Positions 36,101-48,689 of a stretch of 64,000 nt of DNA are shown here, one piece after another. The DNA comes from Capitella teleta (taxonomy: Eukaryota; Annelida; Polychaeta; Capitellidae). The DNA is taken from NCBI GenBank assembly GCA_000328365.1, contig KB293181.1, positions 275,872 to 339,871 on the forward strand. The letters run 5' to 3'. Each line of letters begins with the position of its first letter. Position 1 is the stretch's first letter. The position numbers were made by a program, and so were the translations under genes. The notes beneath the pieces were generated by a model that did no database searches, had not been told where the DNA came from, and was given only the letters and a program-made list of their open reading frames with translations.

Positions 36101-39100
36101 GAAGCAAAACAATCGGCTGCTGGCTGCCCCATACATCATGGAGTCTTGCGTCCCCTCGCGGCCTTTATGCTGTTGTGTTTCCCTTCGCGACCAGGGACCG
36201 ACGAGCAGGCCCCCTCACCTCGCTCCATCCGCGAGCTGTTTGCGCTTGCCCCCTTGTCGCCACCTTGTCTTAGATGCCAGCCTCCAATATTTTCTTAGCG
36301 ATCTCCGGAGAATGCCCAATTTCATTAGCGAGTGTGACAATATGGAGAGCATCTGCAATCATCTCTCTGCATGAAATATTCACCGCAAGGAATTAAGCCT
36401 TGACCAAAAGGAAGGCCGGGACCTGCTGACGTTCAGCCATTGTCCTAATGGACAAACACACGCGCTGCCCGTAAAGGGAGTAACACTGAAAACACACTAA
36501 GAAAGAACTTGATGGATCAGTATTTATCCTGGGGTTTCATCGTAATTAGTAAACAACAGTTTATATACCTAAGTCGGTATGGCCAGCTCAGAGTGCCTTG
36601 GGCCACCAGGGAGAAGCTATGCTTGGCTGGGTGCGGACACAGTTGGTTGCGGATCTAATAGCTTCTTTTTTGTGCAGCCCGGATCGCATTTCTCGCGGCA
36701 AGCAAGGAGCAAGGATAGCGCCCCATCTATTTGATGGTCCCTGGAGGGCGACTCTGAAATTAATAAGCAAACAGCAGGGAAAGAGGCAGTCCACTTATCT
36801 CGCGCTACTTCCTTCCCAGACCATTTCCGATTGTATTTCCTTAATTGATGGATTTCGAAGAGCGATATGCCGCCAACAAGTGACTCAGTAGACAACAGGG
36901 CTCATGCATGGCTCTATATGGTATTCTCCCCTCCCATCTTTCGCTTGCACTCGCCACTTTGCTTGATTGCTACAATGTCAATTCTCTGCATCACTGACAA
37001 ACTCCATAAGAAGACTGGTGGAGATAATTGACTTGAAGATATTATCAAGGAATTAGTGACCTGCGCTTTCTAGCCGCAGGCTACCAACAAGTTAAGTGAA
37101 TTAGTATTTTCTTCGTAGACGGCGTTCCCCCAGGGAGCATCCCTTCATTGGATTGTCCTGGGGAGAATGCCGTTTGACATTGCTCAGAGCGGTAAGTGAT
37201 TTAGCCCAAAGATACAAAGAGATTAAATGAGTACACTGGCCAAGGAAACGGCACGATGTTATTATAACTTGTAAATTAATCATACCATTATTTTTTTTTT
37301 TAGTTTCTATTTTCAAAATCCTCAATATTCACTCTTACTCTATATCCTCGCATACAACTGATAGTATAGCCAGCAGTTTTTGCTGCAACGGAGAAATACG
37401 GCTCCTTTTGGCGGAGATTTATGGGATTTAGCGTCCAAACCTAATAAACAGTATGATTGAGTGAAAGTTCGTCGGAAAAGAATTCGTAATTCCATTGGAA
37501 ATGATCTATTTCTTGGTCTTGGATTGATGCTCTAACCAGTCAACGAAGATGATCAGAGTAGTCAAGTGACTAGCAAAACGATGAATGCATTCTGCCAAAA
37601 GGGTCAGCGCAGAGGTCCGGTTGAATCAAGGGGAGCCGAACTCGCAGAAACCCATATTTCAGTCTATTTATTTATGTTCCCGATTGCAAGAAAATTGATG
37701 TTCTCGTTTTTCTGAATCCGAGTCAACTATACACAGTGGTTGACGTACGTGTGGTATGTGCTGAGTCTGCAGTTAATACAAACATGAAGCCATTCTTCAT
37801 TGTGACTCCGCTTATGAATATCAAGGTAACGGTGCTGTACGATTAGGTAAGACTCCTATATATAGTGTGATAACGGCTTCACCGTAATCTGCAAATGACT
37901 GTAGAGTGTAGACCCCCCCCCACCCCCCCCCCACCGCCCGACCCCTATGTCCCGAATACGTTGATTATGATGCTACAAAAATAACCGTTTCTTTTATAAA
38001 ATTAAACTCCACCAATTCATTCATTCATTTATAAAATTATGCGAGATTTAAACGCAACAAAAAAATATGCCAGGATATAGTTGTACTAATATATATAACA
38101 CGAATTACAAATATAATTGAGGAATTCTGAAACAATAGAATATTGACTGATATCCTATCACACGAAATATGACGCAATTCGCGTTCGTGGCTCACTCCGT
38201 TCCGTGACGTCATTGATGCGTTATGATATAACTGTCCATCTTTTGTCCAACTGACCCTTGCCGCTTGACCACCTTCGCAGGTGTATGCGCCATGACATCA
38301 TACAAAATATGCTAATGCGTTTGAATAATTAAACAGACAGCCACATGACAAGAGAAGATTCGGGAAATAAATTATGCATCAAATGCTCAACGAGCATTCA
38401 AAAGAAAATCGCGGTATGAAAAGACTGACCAGTGCCTAAGCTGACCTTTCCAGTACAATCACTAATGCATGATGCCTTTGATTATCAATTCCAGGGGCTG
38501 AATCGTGACGGCATTAAAAGGACAAGGCTTAGTAACGCTCGGGAGCGTCTGAGGTGTAGCAACCACCCGAAGCATGCACATATTAATAATGGAGGGAAAA
38601 TCGTATTGCGATCAAAACATTGTTTTCAAACTTTGAAGAAGTAATCGAAAGAAAGGTGCTCACTTCATGGTCATTACAACGCTAATTGGCGAAGGGTTTA
38701 AATTACAATCGCTTTCAAAGAATAGCCGACAGAGGAGGTAGAGGGGATACAATTACCGGTCGATTTGAATGAGAAAAGGTTCAGTCGTTTGTGAAGTGAT
38801 ATCCCATGCTATCAAATCGTTGATAAAGGTACACTCACATCGCCTTTCTTCCTCAAGCCGACGCGTGCCTTTACGATCGTTCTACCAATTGAAAAGTAAA
38901 TTGAAATTGATCAACTTGATACTGGGTGTAGCGAATTCTTATGTAATTGGGGAATTACCACACGTTCACCCTTGGGGGGGTACTGGGCCGCCAGAGGTGA
39001 GAGACCTGACTGATTGTGCATTCATAACACTGAAGAAGCAGGCCTGGAGAGAGGGATATGAAAGCGAGGCTTTAAATCAGACCGAGAAAGTAGACCGCCT

Positions 39101-41050
39101 CTCAAAGAGCGGAAGTACGTTCCCTCCGCAATGGAGTGAGACGCAGGAAATTCGTGCGCTGAATCCGAAAGTAGTTCCATGCAATTTCTGATAGATCGCA
39201 TCAAGTTTTGTAGAAGAGTTTGATCCAGAGGCAAATTATTATCGAAAAGAACGGAAGCGGTATAATTACGGTGTTACGCAATGATGAATCTTGTACTAAC
39301 GGTATTTCTCGATTTCTTAGGCTGGCCCCATGAATAAATAGATTAATTTACAAAGGGTGGTCCTCAAGTGCAGTGCATGTACCTCTAGTTTGTTCCCAAT
39401 TGGTGTACATGAATTATCTACCGGTATCGAATACCATTGCGAAACTTCCTTTCTATCATACTAGTACAAGATTTCACTGTACAACAAGCATCCATGGTAC
39501 ATGGTTATAAGAAGTCACGATGCAAGTGTTTACCTTGTAAGAGCATATATACGTCGTGTTGCACCTTTGACCACGTATAATTACATCATCAATTGTTGAT
39601 GACAAATATGACCAAGAGGCGCACCAGTGGGCGGTCTGTTATGAGCGGTCAGAAACCCATTTGGATCTAGATATTTTGCACTCTTGGCAGGGAAAAGTGT
39701 AAGCCACAAGTGACACTGATTGTCCGTGGCGACACTTATGTCATTAGCGGGAAGAGGCCATCGCAAGGATTAATGAGACCTCGGATTGCGAGCAGCGAGC
39801 ATTTTTCATGAGCGAACTCTTTGCTTAATAACGCTACCAGACCATTTCTGAGTGATTGCATGCTGTGTCTATTGACAGACGTATACCGAACCCCTTTTGC
39901 GAGTAAGCGTTCGGGGCATGTGGGTAGTTACGCGCAAGTCATGAAATTGACCGAGAAGTTGGAGACTGCTCGTAACGCACAGTGCAACGGGACACACATG
40001 TACACAGAGAGTTAATTAATCAAAACCATGGAAGCATATCTTCGCTGAGTTAATTTATGACACCATGATTGAAGACATGGTTCGGGTCGGACACGCCCTT
40101 GCTTCCATTTCATCAATGGACAAAAATGCTCGTTTAAAAAGTCATTGCATCAATGTGATTGCAGAGGGTCGACCATGAGGACCATTCCCATGATGAACAT
40201 TGCACACCTGAGTAACTTACCTGCTGCATAATTGAAGCTCAATCAAGCTGGAGTAGGCAGAGACCATTCTTACCTTACTCGCACTGTTCTTGTAATTGGC
40301 CATCTAGCTTCACCACTCGGAGTTCATAGTTCTTCCTCGTAATATGATTACTTTAGATCATCTTATAAATTATTAATCACAGAGAATGGTGATTGAATGT
40401 ACAGGTGATGTATAGGTGATGTGCTCCTGTCGCAATCAACGGTGCTGAGAGGTCGTATAAGTGACTGACTCAAATGCGATCGTTTTGCAATGCTTGGTCA
40501 ATTCTCACGGGTATTGTAAAGATTTATGGATTTGGTTAATGTTTAATTTCTTATTGAGTAATTATGTTGCTGCAATCAAGGTATCAAAGTGTGTGATGCC
40601 AGGTAGGTGTATTCATGGTTGATTATCCATTGCTACCTGTGCACTTTGAATCAACCTAACACAGTACCTTCGTCGCAGAATGGAAATATACTATTGTACT
40701 TAATACATACTGCCTCGGTGGCCAAAAAGAATTAGCTATGCCCTAACCTATGAAATATTGCATGTTTCTGGATATATTGCCGTGTACATACAGTATATAA
40801 GGGATAGGATATCTATCTTATCTCAGTAGAAATAACGTACAGGAGAAACCAGAATCTCCATTAGAGATTATACTCAGAGTGGACAGAGTAATACTTTGTA
40901 CACAACAGTATAATGTATAGACACGAGAACAGAGAGAGCAAGTTTACAAAAAAAAAACCTGGCTAGGTATACAAGGACTAAGTGAAGTCCCTGCCTCTAG
41001 AGGAGAGCGTGAGAAATAGCATTGTTCTTGTACAGCCCACAACGAAACAG

Positions 41051-41067
41051 AGGTCACGCAGAGGTCA
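41051..41067 (+). promoter_or_regulatory. DR5 retinoic-acid-response-like element
   Basis: Two perfect AGGTCA half-sites in direct repeat are separated by CGCAG. DR5 is the preferred RAR/RXR arrangement. Confidence 0.55.
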
Positions 41068-44000
41068 CCGGCACACGCTTAAAGGCATCCGAAAAACAAC
41101 TCCAATAACACACCATTTGGTGCAACCAGTCCCTAAGTCTAATTGCCGCATTGCAAGATACGGTCAATTCAGGCTCAATTATAATAACATATGTCATCTG
41201 GGAGTATGTCGTGTTCGGATGACATCCCGCTTTGTCGCAGCCATAATCTTTTCCTCTACCGGAAGAGAGTGAGCGAGATAATGACGAGGCATAATTTCCT
41301 CGGTACGTACAAGGCAGTGTTTATGTCATCTCACTGAAAACGAAATTACAGCCAAACTCCTCTCTACTCCGTCCCGTGTAGCGCAATTACTTCCCCTCCA
41401 TGACAATTTATCAAATTATCTTTCACTCCTCAATAACCTCAGTTATTGCGAGCCAAGTCGACAATTTGAGCTTCGGAGCGCAATTTTCTAGAGCATTGTG
41501 TACAAGCAATAGAAAAACCTCGAAGCGAAGAGGCATCTGTCTCCATCCTACCAAGAATACCGACGACAACAATCGACGGTTAATGTTATTTACTTTTCGT
41601 ACGATTACGGTGCGATTTTTCGCCGTAACGACATTACTGTGGGGATTCCGCGCTCCGTGCGGGCTTTTTTTCGGAACGCTAGTCTTTTTTGGTGAAAGAT
41701 GTCGGTGGAGTGCAATGGGCTTTAGAACGCGCATCAGTAGGACCGGAAGTGTCCCACGGGGCCCATGAAGAAGAATGCTTCTGTCAAAAGAGAGAGCCGG
41801 TTGAAAGATCGAGAGGGTTCGGCTGGGAAAAGGAATCCGGGAAGATACGGCTCCGGACAAGATAGATTGATGGGGGAATCTGGTCTATTGGGTGACGTCA
41901 CGAGAGGAATATGCTAATGTGGGGAGCTATATGCATATAGATGGAGCTGCAGTCTTAACCTAAGCATCACCCCGTTCGAAGATTCGCCCCTTCGAAGATA
42001 ACCTCTAAAATTGGGGCTAATATGAGGATATGTTTTGTCTGATCTATTTACTTCTCATGCTAATGTCCGCTCTTGGGGTCTAAGCGGTCAATGCAAAGCT
42101 CAGGATTCAAGCCTCAAGCTTGGTTTTACATTACATACAATCTACTAGCAAACCTTTTAAGGTAGGGTAATTCCCCTTATCACATGGGAAGTTAAGAACT
42201 GTATAATTATTTTAATCGAAAATTGCGCCCCAAAAAAAAAAAAAATGTGATTTGATATTGGGTTTTGATATTTCTCTCTTTTGTTGTGAATCTTACGAGG
42301 CAGCAAATGTGGCGGCCATTTTCGCTTGCGTGGCACGTAAAGCCGTCTATTAGTAGGTTTTTGCATAATTAATGATTGGCTGAAAGTCTGAAGAACAGTT
42401 GGAGGAAGAAGGGGAGGCCGCTTCCCTCTTAAGGGACAAAGGGTGAAGTTTTCTTCTGACAGCTAGATCGCGTGATGACCCTACCTAAGCAGACCAGTTG
42501 CTACCTCTATATTTGTAAACGTGCTCACATTCTTTTCGGAGCCCCTGTAGGAAAACAAAAACAAAAAATTTCTTCGTGAAAATGACAAACGACGTGAGTG
42601 TGAAATTTATATATAAGTTAGTAATTCATTTTACAAGTTATTCGATTTATTTTACCATGGTCTTTAATTACAAATAGCTTCGTAATTCGTATAAAAACTT
42701 TAGATATTTCGTATAAAAATAACTAATTTACTTCTGTCGAGATGATATGAGTAAGGAAATAATAAGCTCTCTCAGCTTATAACTAGTTTAAATTGTAATT
42801 ACATTAATAAATAAATAATTAATTAATAATTAAGTATACTATAATAATTATATTAATAATTAATATATAATAATTATTATACTATAATAGTGTCATTGGT
42901 TATTGAATAGTTGGACCAGTGTGCATAATTATGTTGATATCACACAATCAACAACAATCAATTTTTCTAGCTAATTAAAATACCAAACATAGATATTTGG
43001 CTTCGCCAAAGGTGGTCACATGTTTTAGACTTCTACAAATGAGAGATCGGTGCTAAGTTATGTAATCCACCCAGAGCAGCGTTGGCAACAGAAGGCAGCA
43101 CTGCTGTCAGCCTTCATATTGTCTGACGTTTAAAATATTGTAATTAAGTCTACATATTAATAGTAATTAGTCTTTTCTATGCGCACATATTTGGTGTGTT
43201 CCATATGACTATTTTGAGAATTCAATCAATAAATTACACGATTGTTTCAAGTATAGTATTGGGTTCATTTGCGAGCTCAAGTGAATGTATCTCTCAGACC
43301 GATTTCTCGGCTTTATTGCTAGCACTTCTAGAGGTACCACTTTGGCGTGGATTAATGCACCTAGTGGGTGTAATATCTCCTGATTAGGCGCCATTAGAGA
43401 CCCGAGGGTCAGGCCATCTTTAAGTGCAGGGTCACACCTCTCTCTTTCCTTCGATTCTTGACCATTTGACCAGCAACCCGACCCAAGTCAATCATTTATT
43501 TATGAAGGTGGACTCGCAGCAAATGGTGTCCTATCTATGCATGGGAGTGGCTACTCTACAGACGTCGTAGAGAGGCCGGTAGGAGGCAGCACTGTGCCTA
43601 AAGAGGTCGTTGGGGCCTCGTAAACTGTGTTTATCGGCTGCTGGCTTTAAGTGGACAAGATGTTTCTTGTTTAACGACAGCATTTCGTAAGCTGCGCCGG
43701 GCCAATCCTTGTCTAATTTGTTGTCTGCAACAAAAGCAGACAGTCGCATTCGGGTCAGCACTGAGCGTAATTGCCTATACATCAATTACACAGCGAAATA
43801 TGAATCGTCCCCCGAGAAGAGTTCTGTCTTCTTCTGGCCGTGCGTGAAATGGACAGGGCGGCAAGCGGCCTCGCTGAAACGCGTCTCTTAACGGCCGTTC
43901 TCAACCATTATCGCTCAAAGCGACTAGAGGCACTAACCGTGCGCAGCTCTAAGCGACAAGTCGACCCAAGGAGCGGCCAGTGGGTCGACCTACCATAGAT

Positions 44001-45469
44001 CATGGGTTCCGAAGCACAAGACACATCCGATGAGCAGAGCACAGCGCCGTCCATCAACCTGGTCTCGACCGGCCTTTGCTCGGCCACCCTTGACCATGCA
44101 CTTTCCTCTTGACCACGATGATTTCTGGCTTGCGAGACGTCGACATTGCTGACTTGTTGCATTAGAGACTCCCGAGATAAAGGAGCAAAATAAACAACGA
44201 CCGAATGCACCTTGTCGTCTCATATTGAAAAATATTTATGGCGCAACTTAAATGCATGAGACGGCACAAAGATATTCGCCGTAATCCCCGCGATTGCTGA
44301 CGCTGATATCTCGGGACTCAGCTCGGCCTCATCTGAGGACCTTTCATCCCTGTAGCGTCACCCGAGATAATCCGAGGACGAATAATCTTAGCGGGGGATG
44401 TCGTTTTGGTGCTCTCATTACTCGCGAAGAGATTTGTCTTCGGTGTGCATTTGCATGCTTGCAACGTGTTATGCCACGAGACGAAATGAGACAACTTTTT
44501 CGATCATCTGCGGACCACCCTCGAGAAGCTGCGGTTACGTCATAGCTGCAATCGCCCGGAAATGACGTCAGATTCATCTGAATATAGATTACGGAGGCAA
44601 GAAGTGGTGTCTCTGGAGGTGCTTGGTGCATGTATGCTTGGGTGGCGTAAAGTCTCGTGTTGCAGCCCTCAGAAATGCTTGCAATGGTGCGAACTACAAA
44701 TACAATTTCATTCATATATACAAGTTTACAAGGAAGAGGTTATTCGCTAGTATAATGCTATAGTGTTGGCAGTTGATTCCACATCTTATGGACAAAATCA
44801 GAAACGATCGGGGGTTCTCTTCCATCGATTAAATTCCATGTCATTTCGTAATTTCAATTATTTAATCCCTTGGCAATAACCCTCGGATATGTTGTTGTGA
44901 AATAGACACATACCACAGCAAGGTATGTCACATGCAAGTAATTACACGGGTACTATACACCTATACAGGTGTAACATTCTGTCCAAGAAGAACGCATGCC
45001 TAAGCGTTGGTAGTGGCCTGTCACGGTAATCAATTCGTAATTACAAACAGCAATTAACCACACCTTTTGATGGCAAATAAGTGAGCGATTATCATGCTAC
45101 AAGCTGAGATGCGAACGGTCGCCATGAAATCTCAAGGATGTTTTACAACAATGCGAAAACGCAAGTGTTCTGCCGCAGCTAAAATATATATGTTTCCCAA
45201 TAACTGTCTGTATGTGATTAACATAATGTGGATGTATAAATGATTAACCAAATATAATGTATGTTGTTTCGTATTTAACATCATGTGGGTTGCAAAATAA
45301 TTAATATCTTTGTCAAAAATTCTCACGTTTTCCTCTGTTGGTGATCGATATATCTAACATGTTATTCTGTTCATTATTATATTCTGTATCTCATCGCCCC
45401 AAACTATTATTTGTTGCAATTATTTCCGGGTTAGTTTATATATATGTTTCTTTTTTCGTATATCTGTTG

Positions 45470-45494
45470 TTTTTTTTTTTTTTTTTTTTTTTTT
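45470..45494 (+). repeat. Poly(T) tract, 25 nt
   Basis: T25 homopolymer about 530 bp upstream of the L3HYPDH start. Confidence 0.9.
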
Positions 45495-45629
45495 CGTCTT
45501 GGTTATGGTTGGTTATGGTGGGAGTCAGGATAGAGAAAGGTGTAAGTAATGAATATGGGTCACGAAGGAAGTCAAAGATAGCTGATTGAATAGCGGCCAA
45601 TAAATAGGAGGAGAATGGCATGGAATGGT

Positions 45630-46238
45630 GCGTTATGATTACCAGCGAAGCGGTCATTGTTTCAATCATAACGCACAAACTATTAGAACTTAGTTACGAT
45701 TTTTATGTTCTTGGTTCTATTTTTAAAACTTCCGAAATCGAAACATTTAAAAGCGTTATCTTCCTATGTTCGTGGCGTTGCCAAGCGAAGCTTTAAACTT
45801 AGTTCGTCATGCTCTAATCATTACGTAACTGAGCACAGACATCTCGATGTCAATGTTTCGTACGTTATGGTCGGTGAATGCGTTATGCCGATGTATGCGT
45901 TATGATCACTAATTGCGTTATGCTTGTAGCATCTACTGCCGATTTTCGTGCTTCATGCTCGTTTGCAGCGCCCTCTCAAGCGAGCATTCTAGGATACTTG
46001 TGGAAATCCTCGTCAGTCAATATGAGTTTGAATGAATCTCTCCGCATCACTACCATTGAAATGCACAGCGGAGGAGAGCCGCTCAGAATCGTAGAAGAAG
46101 GATATCCGGATATTTCGGGCGAAACAATTCTGGACAAGCGAAGGTTCGCAAAGGAAAATCTTGACCATTTGAGAAAGTTTCTGGTGTTCGAACCTCGCGG
46201 ACATTGTGATATGTACGGAGCGCTCATAGTGCGTTATG
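45630..46238 (+). promoter_or_regulatory. Cluster of six GCGTTATG motifs around the L3HYPDH start
   Basis: GCGTTATG occurs at 45630, 45880, 45897, 45915 and 46231, and inverted at 45667-45674. Four of the six, including the inverted one, extend to TGCGTTATGAT or GCGTTATGAT. The last copy is inside coding exon 1. The function is unknown; it may be a binding site or the remains of a short repeat. Confidence 0.5.
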
Positions 46239-47199
46239 ATTTAACAGACGCCGATCTAGCGGTACTGTTTATTCACAACGAAGGCTACAGTACAATGTGT
46301 GGGCACGCGGTTATGTGTCTGGGAAGATATGCCGTGGACAGGGGAATGGTCAAGAATAAGTCTACGAATGAAAAGGGGGAGGTCCCGGTGAATATCCAAT
46401 GTCCGTGCGGCATGGTCAGGGCTTTTGTCGAGTACAATAGCGACACTGAAAAATCAGGGAGAGTGAGGTTTCACAGTGTTCCTGCGTTTGCTTTCGCTAC
46501 AGGTGAATGCAAAAATTCGTAATACCTAACTTGATTGGACAATTTATTCACAGATATTGAAATCGACGTTCCCAGGTTTGTTTTACGCACTTGTTCCTGC
46601 TCAATGTTTTGGATTGGATGTCAGGAAATCCAAAACGAGTGAATTGGTGGAGGTAGCAACTGCTGTATCCGGTAACTATGACGTACATATTTTATATAAT
46701 TTATTTAAATGAATTCACGCTCGTTATTTCAATCTAGAGGCAGTTAGAGAACAAGTCAAACTGCACCATCCCATAAGTACGGATTTTGAGTTTCTTTATG
46801 GAACGATTCTAACTGACGGAGCGGATGCATTTTCTGAGCAACCAACTGCGAATACGTGCGTATTTGCCGATCGAGAGGTGCGCGGGAGATGTTTGGGGCT
46901 GTAATAATTAAAAGAATTATTAATTTTAAATCCAGGTTGATAGATCCCCGACGGGATCTGGCGTTACTGCTCGCGTTGCTACACAGTACGCGAAAGGCCT
47001 GATTGGTCAGGGCCAGTCACGTGTCTTTGAGAGCGGAGCCAATGGCAGCAGGTTCACCGGCATGGTCGCCAAGGAAACCAAATGTGGTGACTTCAAAGCG
47101 GTTGTTGTTGAAGTTAGCGGGATGGGGTTTTATTCGGGGAAGGCTGAGTTCACCGCCGAAGAGGACGACGATTTGAAAAGCGGATTTCTTCTCAGATGA
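46022..47199 (+). CDS. L3HYPDH: Trans-L-3-hydroxyproline dehydratase (proline racemase family), frame interrupted in exon 2
   Basis: The enzyme dehydrates trans-3-hydroxy-L-proline to a pyrroline that is reduced to proline, and is probably cytosolic. Exons are 46022-46502, 46554-46671, 46738-46877 and 46936-47199, with introns of 51, 66 and 58 bp. The first catalytic Cys is in TMCGHA (residue 93). The second site is DRSPTGSG with Thr, which marks a dehydratase and not a racemase. The C terminus (DFKAVVVEVSG to FLLR) is complete. In exon 2 the frame reads DIEIDVP, then jumps to LFYALVPAQCFGLDV in another frame. Exactly 35 nt are missing relative to the family, removing the conserved VDIAYGG segment. 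Causes could be an assembly error, a young null allele, or splicing to the AG at 46574-46575, which restores the frame but drops about 19 residues. The start ATG aligns with the family. An in-frame upstream ATG exists at 45878. Confidence 0.88.
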
Positions 47200-47275
47200 A
47201 CAGTTTTCGGATTTTTGTATTATCCACACATCTACATTCAAGGGAGCAATTGAAATTAATTTGTCATAATTTTTC

Positions 47276-47306
<31 letters not shown>

Positions 47307-47924
47307 GACATCTCGGTTTACATCTCCCAGTGAAATTTTGAGGTCAAAGGTCAAGGTCGCAGTGAATTTTCCAAGTATCAAACGGGGTTGACCTTAACTC
47401 ATTCATTATTTATGCTGCGGCTTTGTTGTTTACACAAAACGATTTAGAGCAACAATATGAGCAATATAGTTCCGACCTATGACGGCGCCACGTTAATTGC
47501 ACGGTTCTTGCGTAATCTTGCATAATAGTAATTACGATGACAATTCTCCGCCAAATCAACGTTTTTCCTTGGATATCCCCCTTTTTTTTCTCAACTTTTC
47601 TTGGCTCCTTGGAATTCTCCCTAAAAAATTCTATGCATTCGGCTTCAACTGACTGCTTGTTCTGTTTTCTTTTTCTTTTTTTTCTTTTTTTTTCTTTTTG
47701 TTGGGGGGGGGGACGAAAGTTAAAGATTTCTATTTTTATAGAGATTTCCAAATATGTTGACAAATAAACAACAATACCCATATTCACAGTTTTCAATTTC
47801 TCTTATATTATTTTTTTTTATATTCACAAAAAGAGCACCATCCACAAAGATAGCCAACAAAAAACATCCCCTGATATTAATAATGCACAAGACCACCAAA
47901 ATTATGACGTCACATCTTCACAAT
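47200..47924. other. Convergent 3' intergenic region
   Basis: This separates the ends of L3HYPDH (plus) and the stress-protein gene (minus). It contains a T24 run (47283-47306), a DR1 element (47341-47353), pyrimidine-rich sequence and a CRE palindrome at 47905. No coding sequence is seen. Confidence 0.6.
47341..47353 (+). promoter_or_regulatory. DR1 nuclear-receptor element
   Basis: AGGTCAAAGGTCA is a perfect DR1, the HNF4/COUP-TF/RXR type. It overlaps TCAAGGTCG, an extended monomer site of the ERR/SF-1 type. It lies about 140 bp past the L3HYPDH stop. Confidence 0.55.
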
Positions 47925-48677
47925 TCAATGCCTACATATGAGAACCGGGCAGTGGGCGTGATGCACTACATAATCGCTGACTGATCCGAGTATGGTACGC
48001 CGAATACGACCTAGACCACGGGTTCCCATGATCACCAAATCAGCCTTTTGCTCCTTAGCAACCTGGACCAATGCTTCCCCTGGTTTGTTGGAAATCTTCA
48101 AGACGATCTTTCCGTGGGCCTGTAGAGAGATTCGAATTAACGTTGCTAAGGTTGGTTGCTATGGGATTGTATTCACATGTCGGCTTCTCATTTTTTCCTC
48201 GTATTTCTTCTCGAGTTCTTTCACTTTCAAAGTTGTGTGATCAAGGGCTTGTTGGAAAACATCGATGGAAATACTGTACATGTCAGCTGAAGAGAGACAA
48301 ATAACCTTGAAAATTTTGAAAAAAAAAAAAAAAATCGAATCCGACTTATCAGGATACGATAAAATAGTATACACAGACACCCAGCCCTAGTAGATTACCG
48401 TGGTGCATATCGGGTGGTTCGATAGTATGTGTGCAAATCACTTTATGGCTTTTCTTGTGCAGGGTGTCGAAATACCCTGCGAATGAATTATAAACAGAAA
48501 TAATTGAGGCGTCCTTTTTTCCATCTCACAGTTGAATGCTTGCTCTGCCCTTTCGCTGAAATCGACAGCGACAACGATGGTTTTTTCGTCGGTGCTTCCA
48601 TCCGAATGCAGAGTCGGGTGCGAGTGAGTGGACGACGATGTCGACGCTGACTTCTCTGCGGTTTCGCTCTCTGCCAT
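47925..48677 (-). CDS. Universal stress protein, UspA family
   Basis: A small soluble nucleotide-binding protein of the UspA fold; the exact role of animal members is poorly known. Exons are 48530-48677, 48399-48476, 48177-48286 and 47925-48119, giving 531 nt, 176 aa. After a Ser/Thr/His-rich N-terminal tail of about 32 residues come TIVVAVDFSERAEQAFNW (strand 1 and helix 1) and KVICTHTIEPP. The C-terminal ATP-binding motif GTRGLGRIRRTILGS follows, ending HAHCPVLICRH. The G-2x-G-9x-G-S pattern is intact, so it is an ATP-binding type. The start ATG is 12 nt after a T25-CAG stretch (plus strand 48690-48714), which looks like an acceptor, so an upstream exon probably exists. Introns are 53-112 bp. 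It is convergent with L3HYPDH. Confidence 0.92.
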
Positions 48678-48689
48678 TATTCCAAACTG

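Larger units (their letters stand above)
33181..45600. other. Gene desert between prospero and L3HYPDH
   Basis: There is no convincing exon in 12.4 kb. Contents: a TISU-like GCAAGATGGCGGCC on the minus strand (34417-34430), CRE palindromes at 34480, 38205, 41893 and 44563, a DR5 element at 41051, seven exact or variant TACCTCTA motifs (35535 to 43927), a C-rich run at 37912-37937, and patches of higher GC at 34.1-34.5 and 36.0-36.3 kb that could be conserved non-coding elements. Confidence 0.55.

Noticed and set aside
42104-42114. B-box-like GGCTTGAATCC on the minus strand
   Set aside because: No matching A box at the required distance, so no tRNA gene is called.
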